Source: Albula goreensis
Lineage: Eukaryota; Chordata; Actinopteri; Albuliformes; Albulidae
Length of the DNA: 64,000 bases
Assembly: GCA_022829145.1 (NCBI GenBank)
Contig: CM040763.1
Coordinates: 13,501,141-13,565,140, forward strand
Reading direction: 5' to 3'
Both the position numbers and the translations under genes were made by a program. Positions 48,369-63,102 of the stretch are shown piece after piece. Each line of letters starts with the position of its first letter. The first letter of the stretch is position 1. The notes below the pieces were generated by a model. The model made no database searches and was not told the origin of the DNA. It saw nothing but the letters and a program-made list of their open reading frames with translations.

Positions 48369-51225
48369 GTTGGCCATTGTTTACCACAAGTACACAATCT
48401 AAAGCACTTCCAGTTCTAGAGTCATTATTGCAGGAACATTTTATCGAAAGGATCACGACAAGAGTGTAGCCGTAGTGTTGCGAGAAACCACAAGGCATCA
48501 TTGGATGAGGAAGTGCTAGTCAAAGTGATGGAGGCACGGTTAATTCTTCCTCTGGCATCGTTCTGCCTCTTTTTGCTAACAGAGAGCAGTAGCAGCCTGT
48601 ACACATTGCACATATGATGTGCAGCTGGACTCTGGAGCGGGAGTGACTGCAGGAAACGGCTGGGCTGGGCCAGTCCCAGGAGGACCCCTCGGCACAGGTC
48701 TGGCCGCCGGCTCTCCCTGGCAGCATTGCCCCAATCAGCGAGGCGGCCGTCGCCCTGCCAGCGGCCCCGCGGCGCTCCCGTCGTCGACATCACACTGGAC
48801 GATCACCCGCCAAACCCACGGCCAACTGCGTTTAGTGAGCGCTGCCGACTCTGAGTCTGGCGGCTTCGGTTTCACAGAGTGGAGGAGCTGTGTCGGTAAA
48901 TGTGATGCTGCGGCCGCCAGAAAGCATACCACCCACTCCAGAGCTACCATGGCCATTTGTACGATGGCTACTTAAGTTCAAACCTATTTCACCCGGAGCA
49001 CAGATTAACATCTCCATCTCACCTTTCATTCACGACTCCCCTTACAAAAATGTGACCTACTACAATACACCATAAACATGGCAGACTCCTTGGGAAATAT
49101 AGTGATAAATATACTTTATAGCAATATACCTTTTAAAAAATACATGGCAATATTTGAAACTAACAGTGATTTGTGAATATGTATATTGTGAAGTGTTACA
49201 ATATCTATTCTGCTTTTGATAATATGTTGATTTCGGTATCTAATTTTTGTAAAGATCAGGGCTCGTCTTCTGCTTTAACGCAGTCAATACCTTTGAAATT
49301 CATCCATCAATGATACTATTGTTAAACATCCTTCTGCTTAATGCGGCCAATTAAATCACTGGGACACCAAAGAAAAACAAATAAGGAGCACTGCGTACCC
49401 CTGCGCTGCACACAGAACCTGCGAGTGGATTTAAAGGCAGTGGTGGAGAACTGCACTGGCGGATTTCCCCATCGCTGTTTGTCTCAGCCCTGTGAGAGCA
49501 TCGGGGGAGGGGGGGAGGGAGGGGGCGCATGACACCTGCCACCCTACCCACATTGCACACCACACATTTCCCTCTTGGGGAGGGACTGGGGACTTGATTG
49601 GGACTTGCGCATAGCTTCCAGTTAAACTGGGAAGTGTTTGAAGATGGTTACCGTTACAGACCCTGCCTTCGCGGCCCTGTCCAACCTTCTGAATCCTACC
49701 TTTGATCACGCAGATGTGTTTGTGTCAATAGCCACGTTAGACTGTATAAATTAAACAGCGTTACACACAGATTCAGTGAGCAGCATTCCACCACCAACAC
49801 CACTCAAGGACTCAGTGACTCTATGATCAAATGAGATTCATTTCAAATTCATGGGTTGGACTAACATGGTACCAGCATCTCCACTCCAGTGGGAGCACTC
49901 CTGCTTTCCTCGCATGATGGAGAAGATTGCACATACCGTACAAAAAACAGAATTTCAGGTTGTGAAGATCACTCTCTTCAGCATCAAAAATGGAGGTGTA
50001 TATAATATATACTGTATCAAAGAAACACGCACAACCAAAAACAATCATTCATTAATCATACATTTTTTCATTGCTTACTGCTTTGTGTGGGAAGCGCAAT
50101 AACGCAGGAATCATCCTCCAGGAGCAATTCACATATGACTGGAATACAGTTTATGGAAGGAACTTGAGTGGTCGCAACACAGTACTCTAGCCTCCAAGAG
50201 GACGGAGGGTGGGCTTGTTAGGCAAAAAAGCAAAATAAAAAGAAATAAAAAAAACAACCTGACTTTTTTTGAACAATTTTTTTTACTCCAAAAGAACAGT
50301 AAAGGTTGTGTATTCCTCTAACACATAAATAAGTGAGATAGCAGCTGGTTTCTACCATATGAAGACATGATACTACATGAGAACTAGAACCAATCAGAGG
50401 ACAGATTTCCCTCACTGACGATTACTGCCAACTGCCAGCTCACACCTTGTGTTTCAGAGAACAGAAACAGTGTGTAAAATAATAATCTCCACTGATTATT
50501 ATTTTAAATGATAAGGTATGATAAAAGAATTATTTATTTTGTGTACAAATTTTATGCATTTATACCATTACATTTTCATGCAGCAAGACCAGACTGTTTC
50601 TCCCTGACTTTATCAGAATTTTTTGGAAGAGTCGATACATTACACCGAATCAGACATCCTCATGGGAATCCAGCTAGAATCTTCCCTAATGTTCTTGAAA
50701 TATTTACTGTTAGCTGGGCAAAGACCCATGGGTGACAGGCAGGTAGTTGAAACACTTTCAAAGATGTACCTATCCCCAGCAGGGAAGGGCTAACTGTGTT
50801 ATACCACCACACACTCTAGTCATGGTCAAAGGCCATGCTTGTACACATTTGTGAGTTGTGTTCTACGAGCTTACAAGTTGTGGTACATGTTTGTGAGTGG
50901 CATATATTTCCAAATCGCAGGACATGGGTAGACTGGGCTTCTAAAGGACCAAGACTCTCTGAAGGCACCTTTGCGGAATGAGCAACTAGCCAGATGATCT
51001 TGTGACAAGCTGTCCTGCATGATAAAGTATATTCTGGCTTATGAGTGTTAGAGTGCGCTGCTACTATATTTCTGCACATCAGAAACATTTTGCATCTGCA
51101 ATTATCGTGAATTCATGAATATATTTTCACTTGGTTCTGAGAAAATACCTGATATTTCCGAATACAACAACACCTGTACTTGATGGGAAGTTCAAAAGGG
51201 TTTTTTTCATCTCATGTAGAACTCA

Positions 51226-53100
<1,875 letters not shown>

Positions 53101-53237
53101 CCTTTTAACAACCACTGATTAATGGAGGTTAAGGCAAGGAGTCTCAGGATGAACCATATTGCGACCGGGAAGAAGGCAAGTGTGAACGACTGCACAAAGA
53201 GGTGCAGCTTCACGTGCATCAGCGCGCTCGTCAGCTC
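53101..53237 (-). CDS. slc10a7: slc10a7 exon 3 (residues 62-106 plus two bases of Gly107)
   Basis: This 137-nt exon encodes [20 protein letters not shown], then [16 protein letters not shown] and TSINQWLLK. It matches SLC10A7 almost residue for residue (family: [24 protein letters not shown]...INEWLLKG). It contains an amphipathic stretch, a long hydrophobic helix (about residues 72-92) and the start of the next loop. The acceptor is TGTTTTGCAG|GAG. The donor is AAAGG|GTAGGT, leaving two bases of a glycine codon that exon 4 completes. The plus-strand reading frame over the same bases is an antisense shadow. This is the longest and clearest slc10a7 exon in the window. Confidence 0.97.
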
Positions 53238-54326
53238 CTGCAAAACACAGACATGCCAGCGTGTCACATGTGTGTCCAAAAGCAAGCCTGACACGTGTGA
53301 TGAGCGCTCTGCTCTTCACCGCTGGGCTACTCATCACACTGTCAATTAACATCCAGGCCAACAATAATAACGTTATCAACTGGATTATAGCTAATAAAAA
53401 TCTGGAAGTGCAGCAATAAGTGAAACATAGAATAATCAATGTCATTTAAGAAATTATCCGCTTTTACCAATGCTGCTGTGAGTTTAATTGGTACAGCAAA
53501 AAAAGGGTTTAATTGGGCGCAGTGCTTTCGATTTCATTGCAAGTGCTTTCACTGTCTAATATTCCAAAACATACTATGAAAAGGATGTTACTGCAAGGGT
53601 AAAAATGTATTTATGATGGAGAAAGAACACTTTTTAAAGAACATCTCATTTGTTGGACAATGAGCTTTTAAGTAATGAATGCATCTGGTTATTGTAACTC
53701 CACTCTGAGCTTGGGGGTGTTGAAAAATCTCCCAGCTCTGAGATTCACATATATCTTATACACATATCACATCCCACTTTAAATCACAGTGCACGGTTTC
53801 ACAGAATCCCAAATTTGAATGTTAAAAAGTATGCACACTAATTAGGCTTGTCCAAAATTATAGATTTTGGTGTTTTCAGCATTTAAGTTAAAAGATACAT
53901 ACTTTCTTATAATCATAAACCAATTAATAAGGGCAAAATTATCAAGTTTATGAAAATATTTCAATGGAATGTCATATTGACAAATTCTTGTCAACCCTTT
54001 AAAACTGTAATCTGCAATGGAAAATCTAGAGATGTGCAGACTGGAAAAACAATCTTAAAATACCTTCCTAAGAGGTTCATAATAAGTATAATTAGACAAA
54101 ATATGGTAATAAAAAGAGAGTGTGAAACACCAATAACTACTAAGTTAGCATATCGGTAATGAGCTATCCAGAATGTTAAGTGAATGAACAGCTTGACACA
54201 TCGAAGTCAAAACATTAATTGCATGTAGGCTGGCTGCCTGGGTGTATAGAAATGATTACTAATTCAGCATATTCATGTCAACATCAATAGATAAAAATAA
54301 ACAGAAAAATTCATGTACTGTTGTAC
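53238..54326 (-). other. slc10a7: slc10a7 intron 2
   Basis: This 1089-bp intron runs from donor GTACAA to acceptor TGTTTTGCAG. It is AT-rich. Nothing beyond ordinary intronic sequence was seen. Confidence 0.9.
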
Positions 54327-54409
54327 CTCTGTTTTTAATGATAATCCACTGTTAAAGAATATGGCAGATACAGCAATATATGTAATGGTGATCTCTGGCT
54401 TCAAGGGAC
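54327..54409 (-). CDS. slc10a7: slc10a7 exon 2 (residues 34-61)
   Basis: This exon is 83 nt long, begins in phase 1 (GT completes Gly34) and encodes [20 protein letters not shown] followed by GLSLKTE. The family has the same [21 protein letters not shown] pattern, so this is the loop after helix 1 plus transmembrane helix 2. The acceptor reads TTTACTCAG|GT. The donor is GAG|GTACAA, the least consensus-like of the five slc10a7 donors. It ends in phase 0, which exactly fits exon 3 starting with GAG (Glu). The Lys-Thr-Glu-Glu junction seen in the family is therefore split between exons 2 and 3. Confidence 0.95.
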
Positions 54410-55704
54410 CTGAGTAAAGAGCAGAAACAGTATCAATGAGTATGGACAGAGACTCATGCGGAAATCAACATCAGGAGAAACCGATTAAGTTCAAAGGAAT
54501 TATTTCCTCTGTCGAACTGTATCCTCCAGTTCTTCTTGGGATTACTGTGACACTTTAATGTAAAGGCAGAGCAGCACTGACTGCATAATTGTATCAATGT
54601 TACAATCCTCAAGTAAGCCATTCTACATGTTGCCATGTTATTTTTCATAATCGGAGTGTGCAGTCAAGCATCATCACCATTATTATCCCACTAATACAGT
54701 AACTTAGTGGCAAGGGTTACGTCATTAGCAAGCTAGCATGGGACTAACTTTTCGCTGGCGCGACCAATGCTGGCTGAGGAAGGGGGTACAAACCTGCAAA
54801 CACGGAAGTGATGGTGGCCGTTTCCCGAGAATGCAACGTGTCACTGGAATCATGTTCCTTACCCACAGAATATGTGCAAATATATTTGATCATTTCTTTT
54901 TAGCCTACAGCATTAATCCCTTCTATGTTTAGTGACGGTTACAATCACAACATGGATTGCAAAATCCAACAAAGTAGCCAGTACACTGAACCGTTATCAG
55001 TGGTGGTGAAATGTGGCTATCCATTGTATGAATGGATATTTAGCTCGGAAGCTAGCTACCTTTCAAAACAGTCTTAGTGTCAACAATCAGTAAGCAATAG
55101 ATTGCATTCGTAAATGGCTACAGTGCAGTGAAATGTTTAGCTAATATAATTTCATTCGCGATTTACAAACATTCTAACTCCACAGTAACATTCGTCATGT
55201 GAAGAACCTTCACTGCGATGTAAACAAGCTTTGATTAAGTTTCTGTAATTGAAATTTGAGCTTACTAGAGACAGTATCTCATACTGGCTATACAGTCAGA
55301 AAGCTCCGGGCTAGCAGTTCGAAATGATGGAACTCTACTGTACATCATTGGTGCACACTAGACTGCAAACTAAGCAAGCAAGCTACCATAAAGGTAGTAA
55401 ACATTGTTGACAGTCTGATTGCTCGACAATGTGATACCACGCCACTATCATAAACGAATAACTTGACACTCGCTTTTAAGTAGTTTAATACTGGTTTAAA
55501 AGTGATGGTAACTAACAAGCCCTAACTGTCCCGTTAGCTAATGCTTCGAAACTAGACTACGTGGGATGGAAAGCTATTCTGGTTACAGTGTGATTTATAC
55601 ACACCACTAGCTATAAAAACAATCCAAGTTTTATAAGCGATTCCATGGAAAACACATAATTGCAAGAAGATCACTGCTAACATATGTTACTCAGTTGAAC
55701 TCAC
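54410..55704 (-). other. slc10a7: slc10a7 intron 1
   Basis: This 1295-bp intron runs from donor GTGAGT to an acceptor reading TTTACTCAG. It is AT-rich, with no repeat or open frame that looks real. Confidence 0.9.
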
Positions 55705-55804
55705 CTCCTTTCACTCCAACTGAAGGTTCGAGTTTCGCAAAGGTAATAACAAGCACAATTCCGATTATGAACCATTCCTTTCGTATCCTGTCAAAAAGGG
55801 CCAT
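55705..55804 (-). CDS. slc10a7: slc10a7 exon 1 (start codon, residues 1-33 plus first base of Gly34)
   Basis: Reading the minus strand, the ATG is at 55804-55802 and the exon gives MALFDRIRKEWFIIGIVLVI followed by TFAKLEPSVGVKG. This matches the SLC10A7 start in the pattern RxRKxWFxxGIVLxI..AKLEPSxGVxGG. The short basic cytoplasmic head is followed by transmembrane helix 1 (about residues 11-23). The start is supported by an in-frame TGA ten codons upstream (nine sense codons lie between) and by alignment with the family start. The donor is GGAG|GTGAGT with the exon ending at 55705 in phase 1. The remaining two bases of Gly34 come from exon 2. No other ATG competes, and certainty is high. Confidence 0.93.
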
Positions 55805-55960
55805 ACTGTATTCTGAATAAATATACTGTCACCGCTTGCTTCAGGCCAGTCACGGTACACGTTGGTTTGCGTGCATTACTAGTGGGGCGAAAATGGATTG
55901 AAGGCATTTACTTATTTCCTCACACAGAGCGGCGCCATTATTATTGTAAATATTCTACTA
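55805..55960 (-). promoter_or_regulatory. slc10a7: Probable slc10a7 5' UTR and promoter-proximal region
   Basis: This is the sequence immediately upstream of the slc10a7 ATG. It includes an in-frame TGA ten codons before the start and a small GC-rich patch with GGCGCC around 55931. No TATA box is evident at a convincing distance. The transcription start cannot be placed from sequence alone, so the limits are approximate. The patch is much weaker in CpG than a typical mammalian housekeeping promoter. Confidence 0.4.
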
Positions 55961-58900
55961 ACTGCGTACAGAGAATTTACTGTTTACTTTTCTGCTAAAA
56001 TTAATCGTTTATTTTTGTTCTTATTTAATGCTAGTGTCTACACATGTTTTGATTAATTATAAGTTATGAACAGAGGAAAAATTTCACATGCAATTTCACA
56101 GCACAAATTTACATGGCATTGACCATCTATTTGATGTTTTACGGTTTTATCAGGAATACACGGAAAAGCTACTGAAAGTTCCACTTGCGCTGTAATGTTA
56201 TCTACTCCATCCTCGAGATCAGTAATGTGTTATTAGTTGTTTATTGTGGCCTTTTTGACGTGGTCATTTTTTACTTCTACATGTAAACAGCGCATAAAGG
56301 TTGCATTAGAGAAGGTAGTTGGAGAAGATGCACTCTCTGAATAATTGTATGTGGCAGCCTTTGAGCTTTGAAAACTTGAAATATTGCACTGGCAGCCTTT
56401 TTGGAGAAGCTTTGCAAGGGAGATTAAAGTAATCTGTGCAGATAAATAAGATCTGATCCTTGAGAGGACACTGACATCCACTCAAAAACCCTGTTTGGAA
56501 ACACCACATTAGTAAAAAAAAATTGTGGCTGAATTCGACATGGTACAGGTACGGGACACTGATTGTTTGCATGTCTCTTTTCTGTGTGTTGATTTGATCC
56601 AGCTCCTTTCAAACACCAAAAGGATTTGTTTTTACTGCATGTAAGAACTCCTCACAGCTCTTATTTTCAGTCGCCACCTTCACCTGCAGTGACTTCTGTA
56701 ACCTCCCTTTCTTTTTGTCTCACTGCAGAAAACTCTCGTCTCTCTAGCTAACCCAGGCTGTTGCTGCTTTTCCCAGCTAATTTCCCTTCACCAGCTGAAT
56801 CTTCCCCTCTCCACTGGTGGCCCCATTAGCCAGGTCATGTACACTCAGGGATGGACTTTCACCAGTACTTTACAGGCTCGAGGTTGTTGAACCTGTAAAA
56901 CCTAATATTGTAAATTGAGAACAGTTCTCTAAAATCAGTTAACAGCCAGTGAAATTATTCTAAAGCAAGTGTGCCATTGTTGTTTTGCCTTTTATTTAAC
57001 GTAATATAATATACATGTCGTAATAACTTGAAGCAAAAGTTAATTTTTTTGTTTGCTCATATTGTTTTGTTGTTTTCTAATTTCTGCCTGATTTCAAAGG
57101 ATACAAAACTCATAATGCAGCATTAGTTATTTAGTAGCACAGAGGTCACTGAAAAGAAGGCACAAATGAAGCAGTATTCACTTGGGTTCCCAAAGTCAGG
57201 CAGTTTGGATGAAATAACAGCTGACAGATTGTGTGTGATTTCTGCCTTACAGCAAAGTGACCATTTCCAGAAGGTTTTTTCTCTCTCTTTCTTTCTTAAA
57301 TCATCAATAGTGGAGGCAATCTGAAGGCAGGGCAGATTTCTTACTAGAGCTTTATTTGACTTGCTGACAGGTGCATTGGGTCTCTCTATATTGATTTTGA
57401 GGACCTAGAGGTATATGACATCATTATAAGGATTGACCTTATCATCTATTGCCCTGCAGCTTGTGTGTGTAAGTCAGGCTCACCAAAGCTAATGCCTTGC
57501 TGAAGGACGTCACCAGAGGTCTGTCATCTCGATGTCAGTGTGTGTTATTTGTTTTATTAACCACATATCTTTCTTCATTTTCTTATTCTGCAATCAGCAG
57601 CCACTGTTGATTACAGCTTACATGCCACTGAAAACCACAGAAAATTAAGAAGATAACTGTTTGTGTGCCCATTGCAAGCTGATACTATCAGGGAAATTTT
57701 CAGTCAGACACAAACATTTAGTCGCTGATACCACTTCTTTCAGGACATGTAACTTAGCTAGCAGTACACATTGTAACCACTGGAAGATGAGTGTTACATT
57801 ACAATAGAGAGCAAATTAAAGTCTGTGCAGAGGATATGCAGCTAAAATTCTCATCTTGGGTTTGTTATTGTCAAAAAGGGCATTGATTGGATGAAATATT
57901 AAATACTGCAGAAATTAAGCAGAATATGTAATACTTCAAATACATGTAAAATCATTACTTAATAAAAACATACAAATTTTGAAGTGTTACAACACTACAC
58001 TTTGTATTGTACTAACAGTATAGTTATGATATAGTTGTGTGATAACACATTGAATCATAGGACAGAGCATGTAGTTCTCCATTAGCTTTAGGACAGGGAA
58101 GCATGATTTTAAACAGTTCTCATTTGTACAAAATAAAGTTACACTTGAAGTTGCCTGACATGAAATAAGTTATTCCTTGAAATGAGCAGATTTAAACACA
58201 TTTTAAATTAAAATTACATTTTAAAAAATTATAACTGCCAACTTACTCTCACATACTAATTAAAAATGATTTCTTTGCTGATAATGAAAACTACCATTTG
58301 AATCTGGCAGTTTGAAATACAGCAGTATATACAATACAAATTCAGACTTATGAAGACCACTAGTTTAGTGTTATCATGAAGATGCCTGTCCTAAGCATCC
58401 AGATCTTCCCTTCTGAAGAGAGCAAACAAAGTCTAAGTGTAATTACCCAAAGTTTCCAAATGAATAATTTATAACTGAACTATCATTTTCCACCTGTCTC
58501 TATCTTGTTGTATGTGTGGTAGGTGGATATTGACTCCCCTACAGATCTCACAGTTCACATCTGCTATCTAAAAACAGTTGTCAATGATAACAAAAAAATA
58601 GCAAAAGCTGTCTTTTTAAACAAAGAATCTCAAACTATTGGACTGCACAATTAAAAAGTTTGCAGATTCTTCTCCAGTCATGTACTGCGGACTTTCATTA
58701 TCAACAAAGAATGTTTTAACTTACAATTGCATCATGAATTAACAGTTTCTTTTTTTCATGGGCTTTTAGAATTACTTCCATTGCCTTTTACAGTGACTCA
58801 TACCTGTTAAACAGAAAAGTCAATGATCATATCTCACAGTGCTATAGATCAAAGGGCTCCACAGACCAAAATCTGAGCTCAGCTCGTAGTTGGTGAATAA

Positions 58901-60330
58901 AAGCATCATTTAAAGCACACCACCAAGCGGCTGCACCCTTTCCTTCACAGTACCTCCTTGTTTATGTGTACCAAAAGCTTCCCCACCAGTAAATGTTGTT
59001 TCTGTTTAAACAAATGAATGTATCCTAGCAAAAAAGCTCAAGTGTGATTCTACTGGTCTCCATGGTGTAATTGAGATTGTTACCGTGAAGCTCCCCTGAG
59101 CTCTTGAGGAAAAACTGATAACATCTGTCTGTAGAGAACACTTAGTTTGATATGTTTGATTTTGTCATGGGTAAAGATTCAGAAATGACAGTCCATTAAT
59201 CAATTGCTTTTACACACAACCCTTTCAAAAAGCTAATGACCTTGATCTGGTGTGTTCTCAAGTATGGTTCGTACCACTGATTTGTACTCTGCCAGAGCAA
59301 TGGTGAGTGAATGTTGTAACACAAATATTTTGGTCAATAACTTACCTGTGCATTGGTGAGGAACAATCTTCGGCATTACACTTCAACTATACTATCATGT
59401 CATACAATGCAATATTGTTCTCTTATTGTGAAAAATATGTCAAGTGGAATTCTTATCACTGATCAATTGGCACATAATTAGACAGTAACCCCGGCTGTAG
59501 TTCTCAAGCCAATGGAAATTCAATTATCTCAGCCTTAGGGGCAATACATTGAACTTGCTAATTATAACATCTTCTAAAAAACAACTAATTGAATTATATA
59601 GTATTTTTTAAATAATTAAAGTAAAATGATGGCCAAAAATCTTTCACCTCACGTATTGCTATGCCTACTTGATTGCCTACATTATGGACAAGTGTAATCA
59701 CCAAGACAACTCCATTACAAAACAGATAGTGAAAGACAATGGACATTTCAGCATTCACTGTGAAATTCCATTTCATTTCTACTCAATGAAATGATACTGT
59801 CTTTTTTTTCTTTGGGAACAAGTCTGTCTCCAGTATTGTTTGTGTATAACTGCCTCCCATTTCTCAGTACTCATGCCCTTTCCAGCCAAAGTTACATCAA
59901 CAGTAGACATAGAAATACATTTCAAAACAGCATGTTTATCTAAAATTCCACCACCCCTCTCTGTAATAAATTAATAATCTTTTAAATAATTATTTTATTA
60001 ACCCCTTCACTCTAGTATGTACTATGGTATAGCATGACAAAATGGTACACCTGCATGAGCAAAAACGAGGCTGCATGAATAAGTATTAAGCGCTGTGTTA
60101 AATATTTGTTCTCAAGCTTCCTAAATATTACGAATTGTGCTGAAAATGCATTTCAATTGCTGGTGAGTGGGTCAGTTGATTTATATGACTTAAGATGAAC
60201 TTTATATGTGTTTCACTAAATCAAAAATTCATTCTCTGATTTAGATTCGGGGGGATTTAAATGATTTCGTTTAAGTTTCATCATAAATCAGTCTGTCGGT
60301 ATATGAGAGGAGACACTGGTTGCCCATTGA
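55961..60330. other. AT-rich divergent intergenic region, no gene seen
   Basis: This stretch lies between the head-to-head genes. It is AT-rich, lacks long open frames and shows no recognisable RNA gene. The minus-strand frames near 56233-56612 are short and match no family I recognise. I saw no microsatellite or SINE here. Confidence 0.6.
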
Positions 60331-60520
60331 TATCTCCTAACTGGGTGCGCGCGGGGGCTGAGTCGCCAGCGCGTGCTGTCTTACTCAAAGATAGCTAAAT
60401 CTTTTAATGGACTGGGTGCGCTTGTAAAGAAATGCGGCAGGCTCTAACAGCTTTGTCGCAGCCACGGGACACATGCATCCTTTTGTCTACACAGACCTCA
60501 AAAGGTGAAGATTCAACAAA
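60331..60520. promoter_or_regulatory. Small CpG-rich block in the slc10a7-pou4f2 intergenic region
   Basis: This block holds GGTGCGCGCGGGGG and CCAGCGCGTGC motifs within about 60 bp, followed by high-complexity sequence with TCTTTTAATGG and TTTGTCGCAGCC. It stands out from the AT-rich flanks. It may be an unmethylated regulatory patch 2.4-2.6 kb upstream of pou4f2. There is no coding potential. Confidence 0.3.
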
Positions 60521-61240
60521 TCACTGAAGTAAGCATAATAAAACGTCAAGATACATCCAAATAGGCTACAGCTTCGAATCGCCAAGTTCGCAGATATATC
60601 AACTAAAAACATTCATTCAATAGATTATCGTCTGCCATCATTATCGGTTGTATGAAAGGCAAAAGATATAGATAGTGGTATCTACACGATGTTACCACTG
60701 TAAGTACTGGGGGTAAACGGTACTACTTTTTAAGTTATTTGCTGTATGGGAAAATACGTAGTGTAATTGAAATATGTAGCCCAATGAAAATGATTTTCTC
60801 CAAAATTAAAAAAATATTACACTTTAAAATTGCCTTGATATGATACTGTAATTTTATTAAAATGTAACGTCTTAGCCTGTATTATGAGGTGCAATGCCTC
60901 TACATGAAATTTGAAATGAAAATGTTGGTAGAGATAAGATCAAACAATACCAAGGTCAGTGTAGTCTAGTTACTCGTTGAAAAAAGAACCTACAATATTC
61001 AAATAATGAAAATCCCATCATCGCCTGGACCTTTACCCGAGGTTTGGTTTAATCTAATAAATATGCTTCCGCTACAAATACAGTAATGTTCTACAAGTTT
61101 TGCAAGGACAACATTTTGATAGGGTACTTATGTATGCTGCACTAGACAATGGAACACATCAAACTTCAATATAAAATGCTCCGAGTTTTTACACAGATGT
61201 AAAATGCTCAGCTCTAGTTTAAAATCAAAACATATTTTAT

Positions 61241-62040
61241 CCGTAAGGGTAACTGATCAACAGTTTATATCAATTAACTCGCCAGAATGCGCCTATTTTA
61301 AACAAATTAGACGACCCCTGTTAATTGTAATATGATAAAAGGTTTTTAATTATATAACTGATGAATTACCCTAATTACTGTGATGATATGGTAATAGCCC
61401 GCTGCGACAAGTGTAGGATTGTATTGGGTTTGCAATCAAATCCTAAGGACTTTTAAGAAATCCACTCTCTGCTGTGATTAATATAACAGCTCCAAAAAAA
61501 GACATTTCCAGAGTGACATATAATTTGTAAAACACAACAGAACGTTAATTCAAATAGCGTGTGTCTATTTTCTGTTTTCTACATTCACTAAAATGAAAAC
61601 ATTCATCAATGTTAATTAAGCATTTGAATAAGATAAGGTGTAGCAGATTATATATTGAGAAACTGTGTTTCACGACTCTAAATGAAATTTCAATCTAATA
61701 ATCCCTCCCTGGCCTGGACATAATTTACTTAGAGATGTTATTCCACTTCTTCAAAAGCTGTGTTCGCGCCATAATTAAATGACAGTCAGGCTTTTAACTT
61801 TGATTTATTTCATTATGGAGGTGCAGGAAAATGAAGCGGTTCGGGGTTATTTCTATATCTCGGTCGGAGAGAGCTTCTCTGCTGCCCTTTATTTGTCATT
61901 TTTGGAACCAGGAATTGTCTTTACGTCTATTTGGTGCATTTATATAAAACATTAAGAAAATTACTGTTTTTATAATGCGGGTGTAATCGGGCTGGTCATG
62001 TGTTGTTGACTGTTCGTTTTTCTTTAAAAGCTTTCCTGAA
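61241..62040. promoter_or_regulatory. Candidate pou4f2-proximal regulatory block
   Basis: High-complexity, AT-rich sequence 0.85-1.65 kb upstream of pou4f2, with no repeats or open frame. It is dense in homeodomain-type cores: TTTTTAATTATAT and CCCTAATTACTG near 61350-61380, GTGATTAATATAAC near 61478, and CATAATTAAATGACAG near 61770. It also carries CTTTGATTTATT, a possible TCF/LEF-type site, near 61798. Position and composition resemble conserved developmental enhancers, including possible POU/homeodomain autoregulation. Conservation was not measured. Confidence 0.35.
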
Positions 62041-62179
62041 AGTTAATCGAAACCAACACACAATGGTAATTTAAAACATGCGAATACAATGCCGTGCCAA
62101 GGTCTGCCCATGCGCAAAGCCCCCAACGATGCTGTGTCTAATGAAGAATAATAAATCCATGAAAGGTTTTTCAGGTGAA

Positions 62180-62242
62180 GCAGAGAGAGAGAGAGGGAGA
62201 GAGTAAGACGGAGAGAGAGAGAGGGAGAGAGAGAGAGAGAGA
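62180..62242 (+). repeat. (GA)n microsatellite upstream of pou4f2
   Basis: This is an interrupted GAGAGA tract with AAGACG and GGGAGA breaks, about 645 bp before the pou4f2 start codon. It is a purine-only run on the plus strand in promoter-proximal position. It could affect chromatin or simply be a slippage tract. It produces spurious serine/leucine-rich open frames on the minus strand. Confidence 0.9.
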
Positions 62243-62559
62243 ACTGCCTTCGCATCAGAGAACAGCAGACTGAGTCCCCGCAGCATTGAACTAAAGTCGA
62301 AGAAGAGCCTTGAGACCATCACCTCTTGTCGCCAAATGTAACATATTGTTGAGCTTGATAGTATAGAAGATTGAAAGAATAACGATTCGGTATTTAAAGC
62401 ATGTGAGCTGGAGAACTGTCGGAAGAGGAAAGAAGTTATTTTTATATATTTTAAACGTAATGTCATCTATGAGGAGTCAACAAAAAGCATCACCGGAAAC
62501 AAAGCAAAGAAATTAAGTGGAACGTCAGAATAGAAAAATCTGAAAATCAGTCGGATAGA

Positions 62560-62886
62560 AGGCGGGAATCTATTTTGAGACGTCGCGTGCAACAGCCATA
62601 ACAGAAGAGGTGGCCCTGAGCGCGAGCCGCGTTGAATTGCGTCGTGCACGCTGCTTGCGACACCACTTCTGCATAGCACCATCTCGACTTGGTGAGACAG
62701 TCCCCAGACCTGTGGGAAATCGTTTGTGCTCTAAATAGGAACTAGACAGGTCTTTTATTTTTCATTTTGTTGAGAAGTAGTTATTAGACAGTGACTTGAA
62801 CAGGCTACTGGGCTTGAGCTCCCATCGAAGAGGCGGAGTCTCAACTCACTAAAAAGGCACTTGCCTCAACCCGTTCGCCTGCAAAT
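62560..62886 (+). promoter_or_regulatory. pou4f2: Probable pou4f2 core promoter and 5' UTR
   Basis: Sequence upstream of the pou4f2 ATG is CpG-enriched at 62575-62660. It contains a TATA-like CTCTAAATAGG near 62728, about 160 bp before the ATG, and a GC-box-like GAGGCGGAG near 62829. The exact start site cannot be read from the sequence. The assignment rests on position next to a confident first exon. No upstream ATG is in frame with the coding sequence close to the start. Confidence 0.45.
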
Positions 62887-63102
62887 ATGATGATGATGTC
62901 TCTGAACAGCAAGCAGGCATTCGCTATGCCCCACACCAGCTTGCCCGAACCCAAGTATTCCAGTTTGCATTCTTCTTCATCTTCGACTTTGACTTCGAGT
63001 GCGCCTTCTTCGTCTTCCTGCTCTTCTTCCAGACTTAGTAGTACTATCAGCAGTAGCAGCAGCTCAGAGACGATGCGTCGAGCCTGTCTCCCAACCCCAC
63101 CG
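62887..63102 (+). CDS. pou4f2: pou4f2 (Brn3b) exon 1, residues 1-72
   Basis: This exon encodes the N-terminus of a class IV POU transcription factor, which controls terminal differentiation and axon growth of retinal ganglion cells and other sensory neurons. The start MMMMSLNSKQAFAMPH is typical of Pou4f2; Pou4f1 and Pou4f3 begin MM(S/A)MNSKQ. Next come EPKYSSLHS and a serine-rich linker (about residues 29-60, 24 of them serine, written with both TCN and AGY codons). The first half of the conserved POU-IV box follows (MRRACLPTPP, residues 63-72). The four successive ATG codons begin at 62887 and the family starts at the first. The exon ends in phase 0 with CCG|GTACGT. Reading on through the intron meets a stop near 63304, so splicing is required. 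Confidence 0.97.
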
